This document shows, piece after piece, positions 44,651-57,325 of a stretch of DNA of 64,000 nt. Position 1 is the first letter of the stretch; the number at the start of each line of letters is the position of its first letter. Under the pieces are notes generated by a model that was not told where the DNA came from, ran no database searches, and saw only the letters and a program-made list of their open reading frames with translations. Made by a program: the position numbers and the translations under genes. Origin of the DNA: Chaenocephalus aceratus (taxonomy: Eukaryota; Chordata; Actinopteri; Perciformes; Channichthyidae); assembly GCA_023974075.1 (NCBI GenBank), contig CM043797.1, positions 1-64,000 of the forward strand, given 5' to 3'.

Positions 44651-45194
44651 CTGAGCCAGTGGTAGCGTTAATAACGCGTTAACGCAAAAAAAAAAATTAA
44701 CGCCACTAATTATTTTAAACGCGATTAACGCATGTGTATTTTTGTCCTCGGCCGCCCCGTAGTTTTCAGAGCGCATCAAGTTTAAAATAACCATCTACAA
44801 GCTGATGCTGAACAGCCCGCTCCTGCCGCCCGCTTGCAGCAGACCACACTTCCACGCTCACCGGCAGGCACCAACTGGCTATTGGGAGGACCGGGAGGGT
44901 GTGTGTATGTGTCTGTATGTGTGGCCCGAGCGAGCGAGAGAGAGACCTTATGTGCATTGTTGTTGTTAGCAATCTGGTGCTAGCTAGCTGCGCTAAACGG
45001 ATATAAGGAGCTGTTTAAATGAAAACAGAGGAGCGACATTTCGCCACAACTGCACCGAGCACTTGACTTTATGCAGGCAGCCAGACAGTGGGACATTGTA
45101 GGAGAGTCAGCACACAGCACGGATAGTGCAACATGATTGCAGCGTCCAGGCAGCTCCCGTTCGAGACATAATATGCCTTGAGTTGCACATAGCT

Positions 45195-45231
45195 CCAACG
45201 ATCCATCACACACACACACACACACACACCA

Positions 45232-45287
<56 letters not shown>

Positions 45288-45346
45288 CACACAACCACAC
45301 ACACACACACACCACCCCACACACACAATACACAACACACACACAC

Positions 45347-45436
<90 letters not shown>
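45195..45436 (+). repeat. (CA)n microsatellite, about 240 bp
   Basis: Nearly pure CA/CAC repeats with short interruptions (AACCACAC, CACCCCAC). The Cys-Val and His-Thr open frames on the two strands are artefacts of the repeat. Confidence 0.97.
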
Positions 45437-45437
<1 letters not shown>

Positions 45438-45849
45438 TTGAAACATCTTCTGTTGCCGGAAATGCATCCATTAAGGAGCCGTGGGAGGACCGTGGACTTG
45501 TATCCTCGGTTATAGCTCCTCCAGAGCAGCCTCCTCGACGCTCGTGCCTCGAAGTGCATTTAGAGAAATGAGATGTTCCTTCAACATGGCGCGCTAAAAA
45601 ATTCATTGTCCGGGTCACTACTCGGAGGACCGAGGAGTCGAGAGGGGATTTGATGAAATGAGAAAGGGGCCCCTGTATCGGAGCAGCGGTAGTTGTGATG
45701 AAGTATCTAGAGATCGGAGTCCAGCGGGCTGCTTGTGTTTCTGTTCATCAGGACATCATATGACCAGCAGATCCTGTGTGAACGCACTACGTTAGTCAGT
45801 GGACGTCCGACAACATGCACACTAACTTATATTGCAGCTATAGGCTAGG
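45437..45849. other. Segment between (CA)n and tandem repeat, no gene
   Basis: Moderately GC-rich unique sequence with no coding frame I can support. It has no counterpart in the second copy of the composite. Confidence 0.4.
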
Positions 45850-46105
45850 GCCGAGGCTATATACAGGACGGTCCTGTACACAACGCCAAATGGCTATATA
45901 CAGGACCGTCCTGAACACAGCTTCTCTGAAAATGGCTATATACAGGACGGTCCTGCACAGACGCCCTGAAATGGCTATAGACAGGACGGTCCTGTAATAA
46001 GGTCTCTGAAATGGCTATATACAGGACGGTCCTGTGGATAAGATCTGAAATGGCTATACAGGGCCGTCCTGCAGCTAACGTCAAATGACTATATACAGAC
46101 CGGGC
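45850..46105 (+). repeat. Palindrome-bearing minisatellite, about seven units
   Basis: Units of about 35-40 bp share GGCTATATACAGGACGGTCC, each containing the near-palindrome CAGGACGGTCCTG or CAGGACCGTCCTG. Units are separated by variable AAATGGC-type spacers. Two more copies lie in inverted order at 47118-47172 (GGTCCTGTATATAGCC and CAGGACCGTCCTGTATAGCC). Confidence 0.85.
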
Positions 46106-47117
46106 TAGATAGCAGGCTTAAGCAAGTTTCGCGGGTGGTAATGTAGGGATAGGATTCACAGATAAATATTCTCACGACAACATTATTTTTTAATGAGTTT
46201 CCCCTCAATATAAAATTGTGGCAATTAAATCTATTTCCATCCAATTGCTTAGCTTTTTATGCTGATTTCAGTCTTTTTTTGGCTTTATCTGTTTATGTTG
46301 TTTCAATCATTTTCTACTTTATATTTTCCAATGCACATGATGTTTACTTGTAAAGATATCACGCATACTTTAAAGACTACTCGGTTTTATTAAAAACTGA
46401 AGGTTTTTTTTTAAAGAATACGCCGACATTTCGTTGACGTGTAGGATTTTGCATTGAAAGCAAACACAATCATTTATCGGCTACGCCGGCATTTTATTTT
46501 AGAAATCGGAGAACCGTCCTTTTGAATTGTATGTAGTATGCTGTACATTTTTGTAATTTATCCTGCGTAAAGGTTAATTGTACACCAATTATATCCTATT
46601 TCGCAGACTACATAAAAAGCGACTCGATTTTCTGCCGATAAAGACGTGAAAATCCCATGAAATGTCAGGTTTCATTTCTAAAATTGGTGAAGGTCACCCT
46701 CTGGTTTCAAACTGGAACACTTTGATACCTTATCTTGTCATTCGTAAATCCAAGTGCTGGCCCCTTGCCACACAATCTATTTTACCAGGCAATTAAATTA
46801 ATATCACATTACATTAACGGTGGTTAGGTTTGAATTTGGCCTGATCAATCTGTTATTGTCGTTTTGCTTAGAATACTATATACAAATAAACCAAATTAGT
46901 GGCAATTTATAAGTTAACGGGTGAGGCGTGTTAACACCGGTTGATCTTCAGCGCGACCTTTTAAACATAACAGTATTAGCTCTTCCATGAAGCTTGTCTA
47001 CCGCTAGCAAATTATGTTTTGTTATTAAAAACAAAAGTTAATGCCAGTGAAGTAATATTCGGAGAATCAAAGCCGTATCGACCATGCGCAATGATTTTCA
47101 TGGTTGAACCCGTTATA
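46106..47117. other. AT-rich interior between palindromic repeats, no gene
   Basis: About 1 kb of AT-rich sequence with no open frame of note. Inverted copies of the CAGGACGGTCCTG unit bracket it, so it may be the body of a small non-autonomous transposon with subterminal repeats. Confidence 0.4.
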
Positions 47118-47175
47118 GCTGGTCCTGTATATAGCCATTTCAGAGAGCTTGTACAGGACCGTCCTGTATAGCCAC

Positions 47176-47420
47176 TCCCGTTGTTGTTAGCATCTGGTGC
47201 TAGCTAGCTGCGCTAACGGATATAAGGAGCTGTTTAAATGAAAACAGAGGAGCGACATTTCGCCACAACTGCGCCGAGCACTTGACTTTATGCAGGAAGC
47301 AGACAGTGGGACGTTGTAGGAGAAGTCAGCACACAGCACGGATAGTGCAACATGATTGCAGCGTCCAGGCAGCTCCCGTTCGAGCATAATATGCCTTGAG
47401 TTGCACATAGCTCCAACGAT

Positions 47421-47465
<45 letters not shown>
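47176..47465 (+). repeat. Direct repeat of element C sequence plus short (CA)n
   Basis: GTTGTTGTTAGCATCTGGTG through CATAGCTCCAACGATCC repeats 44957-45202 with small indels, followed by 42 bp of (CA)n. A third copy is at 54935-55178. Confidence 0.9.
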
Positions 47466-47466
<1 letters not shown>

Positions 47467-47696
47467 ATTTGTATTGTATGAGAGAGGTTCCAGGTTGTTG
47501 TGTTTAATGTTCATGAGAATATTTGTCATTGTTCAAATGATAAAACATTTGCATAAAGCATATTTGTCCACTCATTTGTTGATAAGAGTATTAAAACTTG
47601 AAAAATATTCCTCTAAGGTACATTTAGAACAGAAAAAAAATGTGCGATTAATTTGCGATTAATCGCGATTAACTATTTTAATCGACTGACAGCCCT

Positions 47697-48420
47697 AGCA
47701 TTTACCTATAGAAACAAAGTTGTTTCTGTCCTTTAGGTAGGATTCAAACCAATTTAGAACTGTTTCCGAAAGTCCCACCCAGTTTTCCAGTCGGTCTAGT
47801 AATATGCTGTGGTCAACAGTGTCAAACGCAGCACTGAGATCTAATAATACTAACACTGAAGTTCTGCCACTGTCTGTGTTTAAGTGAATGTCATTAAAGA
47901 CCTTTACAAGAGCAGTCTCAGTGCTGTGGTTTGGACGAAAGCCTGACTGGAACACATCGAAACAGTTATTTAAATGCAAGAAATTACTCAACTGTTTGAT
48001 ATGGGCCCGTAATTGTTCATTACTGAAGCATCTAGATTATTATTTTTTAAGAGCGGTTTAATGACTGCAGTTTTCAGGGCCTGTGGAAAAATACCTGAGT
48101 GAAGATATTTGTTTACATGAAGTAGATCTGAGGCCATGCAAGACAAAACATCTTAATCCTGTTGGAATAATATCAAGGCAGCAGGAGGAGGATTTCAGAA
48201 GTTGTAAAATGTCCTCTAGGTTTTTATCATTAATCTGATGGAACTGTGTCATGATGTCTGAATTGATGTTAAGTGGACACAGAGACAACACATTTGCTGT
48301 ACCTGATGCAGAGGCACTGACTGCTTGTCTGATTTTCTGAATGTTGTCAGTGAAGAAGGCAAAATCATTGCACGCCCTGGACTTTAGACTGTATGTGTTT
48401 ACACAGTGAGGCACAGACAT
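47697..48420 (-). pseudogene. L2-type LINE ORF2 fragment (RT N-terminal half), inverted
   Basis: Reverse complement of LINE sequence around 10430-11145. Minus-strand frames carry FRPNHSTETALVKVFNDIHL and DLSAAFDTVDH of the reverse transcriptase, and SSSCCLDIIPTG further upstream. Frames are broken near 48000-48050. The last 40 bp (48380-48420) are diverged. Confidence 0.85.
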
Positions 48421-48472
48421 TTACATTGGGTTTGTGTTTTCATTTTATTTGTTTAATGAAATGTTGCTTAAA

Positions 48473-48682
48473 GGTCAGCTATTATTCAATATCCACGTTT
48501 TCATGTCTTTCAAACATAAATGTGTCTGCTCCGCATTAAGAGATTCTCTCTCTCTCACGTCCGGACACATCTAATGTATATAACAACATGAAAACGAGAT
48601 GATCAGTTTTGGGCCACTTAGTGATATCACAACCGTTTGATGGGTTGTGCAAAAAACTAGCCCATTACCAACCAGATAACCT
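48473..48682. mobile_element. Possible TTAA-flanked MITE, 210 bp
   Basis: TTAA occurs at 48469-48472 and 48683-48686. The ends are AGGTCAGCTATTAT and AACCT, sharing only a few terminal bases. TTAA duplications fit piggyBac or Kolobok-type MITEs, but the inverted match is too short for certainty. Confidence 0.3.
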
Positions 48683-48813
48683 TTAAGTTTTTTAACACAA
48701 TTTTTATAATGCATAAGAGTCCTCTTTGGCGACTCTTCAGTTGGCGGTGGAGTCAGAGATGGAGTCTGTCGGTGAGGTGAAGTGAGGGGTGAGGTGGGAG
48801 GAAGGAGGTGAGG

Positions 48814-50477
48814 TTAGTGGTAGAAGGAAGTTGGCATGTGAGAAAAGGGGAGGGGAGGGGTGAGGTAGGAAGAAGGAGATGAGGGAAATGGAGGAAGGAG
48901 TTGAGGGAGGAGGGGAGAGAGGGGTGAGGAAGAGTGACTGTGGTCCATCTTTGAGTCACTGTCACAGCTCAACACTCCGTTCCTGTTCTTCTCCGTTGCC
49001 TCCAGTTCTGTCTCCACCGTCTCCTCTGAGGCGTTGTCTGTAGCCTCAGCTTCCTCCATTTTGATCCCTTTTTCACCGCCTTCTTTAGTTTCCTGCTAAG
49101 CTTTTTCCGCACAGCGAGGATCCTTTCCTCATTCGCCCTCTTGAGGAACAAGTCATCCAGGACTTTACGTTCATCCTTTCTCTTCTTCTCTGTCGCCTCC
49201 CAGCTCAGGTTCTTCTGAGCCAGGGTTTTCTTCTCCTCCTCTACCTCCTTTAACTTTTTCTCCATCACCTTGAACTTGGCCTCCCAGCTCTGGTGTATAT
49301 CAGCCTTTTCTTTGGAGACCTTTTCCTCCTGCTCTGTCCTGTCGTCTTTCAGATCTTGGACCTCCTTCTCCAAGTCCTTGTTTTTCAGATCCAGACGCGT
49401 CTTTTTGTTCATGGACGGCTCTAGCTGGATCTCCACCTTTGCTAGCTCAGTCTCCGAGCTCACAGTCTTTTCGTCCAGGACTTTTGGGAACTTGTCCTTC
49501 TGCTGTCCCATCTTGTCCTTCAACGCTTGGAATTCTTTCTCCAAGTTGCTGTTGTTTCTGACCATGAGATTTATCTTCATCGACATCTCTTCCAGCTCAG
49601 GCTCCCAGCTCGGGCCTTTGTCAGCCAGTTTCTGGGAGAACTTTTCCTGCTGTTCTTTTAACTGGACATTCAACAGTTTCACCATCTTCTGCGAGCTCAG
49701 GTGCTTTTCAGCCAGTTCTTTGTTCTTTTGCTCCATCTCTTTCAATGTCATCTCCATCTTTGAGAGCTTTTCCACCAGCTCTCTCTTCTCGTCATCCAAC
49801 TGACTGACTGGCTTCTTAATCATTTGGACCTCGGACTCTGTGCTCTGTTTTAGAGCCAGGTCTCCAGTGTCAAACTGCGCTTGGGGCTTTTTGTCTGACC
49901 CTGAGTCCTTGTGATTCAGCGCTTCCTCCAGAATGTTCACCTTGTCCATTTCTATGCGCATCTTGCGGGCAAAAGTTTTCTTCTCGCAATCATATGCCAA
50001 GCATAATTCAGCCCAGCCGTATATCTTGCCATTTCTGCACTGGAGCTTCTTCAGGGATTCTTCCACGGTATCTTCGTGGTCAGATGGCTTGGGAACTGTG
50101 CCTTGTTTTAGAGCCAGATAGACACTGTCAAACTGCCCTTGGGGCTTTTTGCCAAACCCTGAGTCCCTGGAACTCAGCCCTTCTTCCAGACCTTTCACCT
50201 TGTGGATTATTTTGCGCATCTTGTGGGCAAGAGTCATCTTCTCGGAATCATATGCATTGCGGAAATCAGCCAAGCCGCATATCTTGCCATTTCTGCACTG
50301 GATCCTGTTCAGGCATTCATCCACGGCATGTTCATGGTCATATGGCTTGGGATCACCCCTGTGTTTTGAATAGTTTCTCTTATCCATTGCACAGTCTGTA
50401 GACTTGTGTTGGGGTGAAGATGTGTGTTGTCTGTTGGAGGCTGTAAAGGTTTTCTGATCAAACTGAATGTGTCTCAT
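48814..50477 (-). CDS. Intronless coiled-coil protein, unrecognised, C-terminal frameshift
   Basis: The first frame (50477-48969) encodes 502 residues. Residues 42-126 and 128-212 are a diverged tandem duplication of about 86 residues, each with a DHExxVxExLxxxQCRNGKI start (CRNGKI at 61 and 147) and an AYDxEKxTxAxKMR helix. Residues about 215-470 are a long Glu/Lys-rich coiled coil. Near 49060 (GGATCAAAATGG on the minus strand) the next frame is far more plausible: the current frame turns Arg-rich and stops, while the shifted frame gives an acidic tail (MEEAEATDNASEETVE) running to 48814. A one-base indel in this assembly or allele is likely. The ATG at residue 31 has a better Kozak context than the first. 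The length, lack of introns and freedom from stops suggest a real lineage-specific gene or a retrocopy. No function can be given. Confidence 0.6.
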
Positions 50478-50553
50478 CGGTCTGTTAAGAAGAGTGAATT
50501 CTGTTCTGAGAGACTTCTCCTTGCAAACTCTTAGAACCCCACGACCAAAGCCG

Positions 50554-50567
50554 CTGTGATGTCACAG
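50554..50567. promoter_or_regulatory. CTGTGA-TG-TCACAG inverted repeat upstream of the coiled-coil gene
   Basis: A perfect 6-bp inverted repeat with a 2-bp centre, 77 bp upstream of the coiled-coil start and similar to ATF/CREB-type sites (TGATGTCA). It could be a promoter element, but there is no support beyond position and shape. Confidence 0.3.
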
Positions 50568-52145
50568 TTTGCTTTTGCTCTTGGTTCCGGAACGTCCTCC
50601 GTTCTCAAATGTCATTCTCCCAGCATGCTTAGCGGCAGCAAAACAAAAAACGAGCGGGGGTTCCGCAATTTTAAAAATAACAACAAAATAAATGTTGTGA
50701 TGCTATTAGACAAAACGTATTAATTGAATGCATCCTTTATGGCTGGCAGGATTTTTAGGAACTTTCATTACTTTCTTTCAGCAAAATATAATGTTTGTGG
50801 TTCAATACTTACAGTTTACAGAAAAATTATTCATTTTCTTTATGTTGTTTTGAATGAATGGTAACAAGCCGGTTTGATAGCATCACATGTCTTTCTATGC
50901 GTGGTTTTATTTTTGTACCACATACACACACACACACACAAACACATGGCTTGTATTGTTCATTTCTTAATGTTATTAGAATATTACTTTTTGTTTTGCA
51001 CAATATGATTTTGTTTTTTAAGAGAGGAGAGTGTAAATAATGGACAACACAAACTCTTTTGTATTTTGATCTAAATGGATTACAAAGCTGATATTTTGTG
51101 AAAAAGGATAATGAAATATTAAATAATACATATCCAGCTGGGGTTTTTGAAAAATCATGACATTCATATTTACAACAGAAACTTCTCCTCACTATGGAGA
51201 GACCAGCAGCAGCATAGTGATCCAACTGAACAACAGTTAGTTTATATATACATTCAATCACGTTTGAATGAAACACCTTTGAATATTTCAACAGCTCATA
51301 TGAAATGAACACATTTTTAGAACACAAAAAACTGGAATTGAACCTCTCTAGTGAGACCGAAACACAGATCTATACATACCTAGAGGTCTGAGGATGTAAA
51401 CACTAAACTAAATTATTATAATTTTAATATATTTATTATGCAACACCCGCAACCCGACCCGCATCATCTTTGTTTTACCCAGAACCGAACCCGGAAAAAA
51501 GGGTTTGAAAAAATACCACCCGCGAATCACTTTTTTGCGGGTCACCGTCGGGTACCCGACCCGATGCAGGAGTCTGGTCCCCGGTGTGTCGGGGAACTCA
51601 CGCAGCGTCAGAAAATAAAACCCGCTCTCTTTTCCTCCGTACCCGAATCTCTAAAAACGGGGCTACAACGGAGCTAATCCAGATTTGCGTCCGATATGAC
51701 GTAATATCGGAAATGTGGACCCACGGCACTATCAGAAACGTTGCTATCAGAAACAATGCCCGACGTAATATGGTCGGTGTTTACATTAGCATCGTTAACA
51801 CTCAGAGCTAACCTGTACTGGAGAGCATGTGTGTGAAGAAGCAGGAAATAAAAAGGAACTCACCTTGTGGTATAACCGGCAAGAGAGAAAGCCTTTGAGC
51901 TCCAGACTGTTTCAGAGAGAATCCTTGATAATCCATGATATGGCGTTTCATCACGGCAGCATTTAGTTTAGACGGTAGCTGCCGGGTCCCGCATGAGCTC
52001 AGACCCCTCCTTTTTATATTTTGTATAAAAAAAAAATTCAAAGCTTTATACCCCAAATCAGCTCTTTTGAAACAGGAAGTGAAATAGAGGGATATGAGGC
52101 ATGGCTAGAATGGATGATCTGTTTGGTATTTTGAGCAAAACACTT
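50568..52145. other. Intergenic region, no gene seen
   Basis: AT-rich sequence with a short (CA)n at 50927-50945. The 166-residue minus frame at 50827-51327 spans that repeat and has no family features. Around 51440-51560 there is a patch of ACCCGACCCG / GGGTACCCGACCCG, reminiscent of transposon subterminal sequence, without definable ends. Confidence 0.4.
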
Positions 52146-52457
52146 TATAGGCAAGGCAAGGCAAGTTTATTTATATCACTTTTCAACACAAGGCAATGAG
52201 CTTTACAAAGGCAATGTGCTTTACAAAAAATGAAAACATTAAGAAAATGGCATTTAAAATCAGTCATTAAAAAGAAAAGCTAATCAAATAAATGAAAAAA
52301 TACATGGATAGTTGCAGCGGACCTGCAGGTTTCTGGGAGTTTGTTCCAGATATTTGGAGCATAATATTATACATGTTTTTTATATATCTGAGACCTATGC
52401 CATTGCCTACAAATAGCATGATAGGTGACCTTTAAGTAACCATACAGTATTGACTTT
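52146..52457 (-). mobile_element. L2-type LINE 3' tail fragment with filler
   Basis: GGCAAGGCAAGGCAAGTTTA starts an inverted LINE 3' end (52152-52360). It jumps from the 3' UTR into ORF2 sequence (TTGCAGCGGACCTGCAGG), so it has an internal deletion. The next 95 bp, to the second tail at 52458, match nothing else in the window. Confidence 0.75.
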
Positions 52458-53190
52458 AGGCAAGGCAAGGCAAGTTTATTTATATAGCACTTTTCAACAC
52501 AAGGCAATTCAAAGTGCTTTACAAAAAAAGACATTAAGAAAATGGAATTTAAAATCAGTCATTAAAAAGAAAAGCTAATAAAATAAACATTAAAAGAAAA
52601 AAGACATGGATAAAAGTTAAAGTGCAGTCTAAGATATGAACAGTTCAATTAAAAGCAACAACAAAAAGAAAAGTCTTCAGCCTGGATTTAAAAGTAGTCA
52701 GAGTTGCAGCGGACCTGCAGGTTTCTGGGAGTTTGTTCCAGATGTTTGGAGCATAATAACTGAACGCTGCTTCTCCATGTTTAGTTCTGACTCTGGGGAC
52801 AGAAAGCTGACCAGTCCCTGAAGACCTGAGAGATCTGGATGGTTCATCATTTAGCAGGAGGTCAGAAATGTATTTTGGGCCTAAACCATTCAGTGCTTTA
52901 TAAACCAGCAGCAGTATTTTGAAATCTATTCTTTGACAAACAGGAAGCCAGTGTAAAGACTTCAGAACAGGAGTGATGTGATCCACTTTCTTAGTGTTAG
53001 TGAGGACTCGAGCAGCGGCGTTCTGAATCAGCTGCAGCTTTCTAATAGATGTTTTAGTGAGACCTGTGAAGACACCATTGCAGTGTCCAGTCTACTGAAG
53101 ATAAAAGCATGGACAAGTTTTTCCAAATCCTGCTGTGACATTAGTCTTTTAATCCTAGATATATTCTTTAGGTGATAGTAGGCTGATTTA
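52458..53190 (-). pseudogene. L2-type LINE 3' half, inverted (composite copy 2)
   Basis: Reverse complement of about 11540-12709. It includes the (GGCAA)n tail and a 113-residue frame (52986-52645) for the ORF2 C-terminus (LKSLHWLPVCQRIDFK and FKSRLKTFLF). A Harbinger-like element interrupts it at 53191. Confidence 0.88.
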
Positions 53191-54318
53191 GGCTGCGGCC
53201 ACACGAGGACGAAAACGGCTAAACGCATAGGATTAACGCAAACGCAATCACAAACAAGCTTCCGTCCACACGCAATAGTTATCCGGATAGTGTCTGCCCA
53301 CACGAGACCGCTCCGTTTAGCTCCAACCGCTGGAGAAGCTGCAGTACATATGCAGGAGCCTGTACGTGGCGCTGTAACTTCCTCCACAAAAGCAGCGAAG
53401 AAGCATGGTTGTCATGGTTGCCCTTCTGTTTATTCTCCGCGGTGGGGAACCGGGCAGAGTTTTTCGCCAGTCAACGTGTATTAAAGTTTAAATCTTCCGG
53501 ACAAAATGATAAAAGTGCCGGTCAAAGGATAACGACTCTATATAATATAATAATAAAATACACAGAGCCTCTCTTTTTCCTCCTTCTCTTCGGACAGCGT
53601 CAGTGTCTGTCTCATGCAGCAGCTGATCCAGTAATGAAGTGACCCCGGCCGACAGTAAAAATAAACATATTTATAACTAGTTTAGGGAGTCTGAAGGTAA
53701 TTAAAATAGCTAAGGGATGATGATCTGACTTGAAGTGTGTGTTGCTGCAGTGGGAAGGAGCTGCAGGTGAGGCAGAGCTGCGTGTCTCCGTCCTGTCAGA
53801 TTAGACTTCACTGCGTTTAGGTCCATATCGAGAGAAAAATAAATAAGCTGAATTCAGGTGCAGTTTACTTTGACGCGGTGGTGAGCAGCAGAAGGTGGGG
53901 AGAAGGCGGGGGCTATTGCCCTCATCATTAATTGCTGTAGAGGTGCACAAACAACTTAGCATGGTCAATAGCGTCCGGAGCACAGATAGCAACTCTGCGA
54001 TCCGCCATTGTTTGTTGTTGTTGGTGGCGAAACCGTCAGCAATGGGCGCGGGGTAACGGAGGTAGCAGAAGGAGTGGGGGAGATGCGGGGCTATGGCGCA
54101 ATCACTATCAGTGATCTTAAAATGTTCGGATAGGGCGTACACACAGAGCTGTTTGACCCCCCAAAGAGTTGCGTATGCCTTTCGATCCACCTTGGGACCC
54201 GTTATCGTTTCCTAGTCGTTTAGTGCCGTATTCGGGTCGTCTCTCGTGTGGCCGAACGGTCTATATGACACTAAACAGTAACGCAAACGACCGAATTCGT
54301 CCTCGTGTGGCCGCAGCC
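53191..54318. mobile_element. PIF/Harbinger-like non-autonomous element, 1128 bp
   Basis: It is inserted in the LINE with a clean TTA duplication (53188-53190 and 54319-54321), as for PIF/Harbinger. The terminal inverted repeats begin GGCTGCGGCCACACGAGG and include AACGCAAACG further in. The intact LINE at 11530-11560 shows the uninterrupted target. No DDE nuclease is present. A short minus-strand frame beginning MADRRVAICAPDA (about 54008-53930) may be a relic of a protein N-terminus. Confidence 0.78.
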
Positions 54319-54648
54319 TTAGTAACTGTTTTTAATGTGACTGTTGAAACTCAGGTCAGAGTCCATGACTACACCTAGATTTCTGGCTTTATCTGTTGTT
54401 TTGAACATTGCAGGCTGAAGCTCAGCGCTAACTTTTATACGTTCTGCCTTGGCTCCAAAAACCATTACCTCAGTTTTATCTTTGTTTAATTGGAGAAAGT
54501 TCTGACACATCCAGTCATTGATTTGTTCAATGCACTTACTCAGTGTTTGAATTGGAGCATAGTCTCCTGGTGGAAATTGTTACGTAAATGTGTGTGTCAC
54601 CTGCTATGGTAAGTTATGTTGTTGTTTTTCATTATCTGCGCCAGTGGT
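54319..54648 (-). mobile_element. L2-type LINE fragment, inverted (composite copy 2)
   Basis: Reverse complement of about 11232-11550 of the LINE. The minus frame has NKDKTEVMVFGAKAER. Here it is uninterrupted, whereas the first composite copy carries a hAT-like insertion. It ends at GCCAGTGGTAG, where element C begins. Confidence 0.88.
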
Positions 54649-56325
<1,677 letters not shown>

Positions 56326-56552
56326 TTAAAGTGCCAGTGAAGTGCATTTTTTTTGCACCAAAATGAAATGGCAGTTTCATTCCTTACATATCATGTGCCT
56401 GTTCATGGCTAAAATAATTTTAATTATTGATTAATTCATTATGAAAAATTAAAAAATATTTTTTAATAATAACGGCCGTCTGAGCCTACCGGAAGTTGCA
56501 GACGATAGCGGGCGGGTGACGTCACAAGATGGGCCCAGTTGTGATTGTAAAC

Positions 56553-56654
56553 ATGGCGGAGACTTTGGAAAGTGATACAAGTGTGAGAGAAATGATTGAT
56601 TTTGACAGTTTTCTCGATTTAATTCCATTTCCTGCCTTTCTACAAATATATTAG
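56553..56654 (+). pseudogene. Short acidic N-terminal frame in the TTAA element
   Basis: A 33-residue frame with a Kozak-like ACATGGCGG start: MAETLESDTSVREM then DFDSFLDLIPFP, ending in TAG. It points inward from the left end and may be the 5' end of a second transposon gene cut off by the internal deletion. Function unknown. Confidence 0.35.
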
Positions 56655-57207
56655 GGACTATAGTGTTAACAAATCCAAGAAAAATGTGTAATGTACATAA
56701 TGAGTGTGCACACTTATCTAGTATCCTATCCATGTGAACCTGTTTTATTTGTGATGACCTCACACCCTCACCCGGGAAGATGTTTTTCTTTAAATTGAAG
56801 TTAAAGGCATCAATCTGGTGCACTTTGAGGGCAACATTAAGAGATTTATGGATACAGCTCTCAACACTCATATCAAACATATATTTCAATAATCAAAAAA
56901 CATTGGAAGGATTTCTTAACCTATTTTATACAACTAACATAGATGGAAATATTTGTTTACATAGATGACCAAACCAACTGAGATAACTTAACCTCCCTGA
57001 GCTGACATTATCTCTCTCAGTCCAACAGGAGAGGACTCTCCCTCTTGAAACAGCTAATCTCCGTTAGCTCCGAGCTAGCACTAGATGCTAACAACAACCC
57101 TGTAACTCTCTCAGTCTCTCTTTCTCTCTCTCTCGAATCGACCAGTGGCCTTTATTTGTCATGAACAATCAACGAATCTACGAAACAATGACACCAGCCA
57201 GACTCAC

Positions 57208-57325
57208 CTTCATCTTTTGGGAACAGAAACATCGCCACTTCGGCAGACTTGACATTACTACAGCCAGCGGCAATGCATCGCTTCCCGTGTGTTTTTCCTC
57301 CCTTTTTCTTCACTGTCGCCTCCAT
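57208..57325 (-). pseudogene. THAP-domain first exon
   Basis: The exon starts at ATG (57325). After about 15 basic residues it reads KRCIAAGCSN, then FLFPKDE, and ends at a consensus donor (GAAG|GTGAGT, 57207). The Cys-x4-Cys pair and FPKD motif are the first half of a THAP zinc finger (C2CH), which binds transposon ends in THAP-type transposases. The second half (Cys, His and AVPTIF-like region) is not found downstream, so the gene is truncated. Confidence 0.7.

Larger units (their letters stand above)
44651..47696. mobile_element. DNA element C with (CA)n and a nested segment
   Basis: It interrupts the LINE: the left edge is CGTTAATAACGCGTTAACGC and the right edge is AATCGCGATTAACTATTTTAATCGACTGACAGCCC (47650-47693), followed by LINE sequence. 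TAG stands at both junctions, a possible 3-bp duplication; about 80 bp of LINE is missing there. The interior has a unique GC-richer part (44745-44960), a conserved 240-bp part, (CA)n, then 45437-47175 that the second copy lacks, then a repeat of the 240-bp part and a shorter (CA)n. No transposase was found. The superfamily is uncertain. Confidence 0.55.

Noticed and set aside
45126..45618. Cys-Val and His-Thr rich open frames
   Set aside because: Pure translations of (CA)n/(TG)n; the same occurs at 55.1-55.46 kb and 47.2-47.5 kb.
49270..50401. Plus-strand frames of 60-177 residues opposite the coiled-coil gene
   Set aside because: Ser/Phe-rich antisense translations of a Glu/Lys-rich coiled coil, a well-known artefact.
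50827..51327. 166-residue minus-strand open frame
   Set aside because: It spans a (CA)n tract (VCVCVC), has no family motif and the composition is that of AT-rich non-coding DNA.
53801..54190. 129-residue minus-strand frame inside the Harbinger-like element
   Set aside because: No nuclease or MADF motifs. Only the short MADRRVAICAPDA frame in another phase was worth noting.
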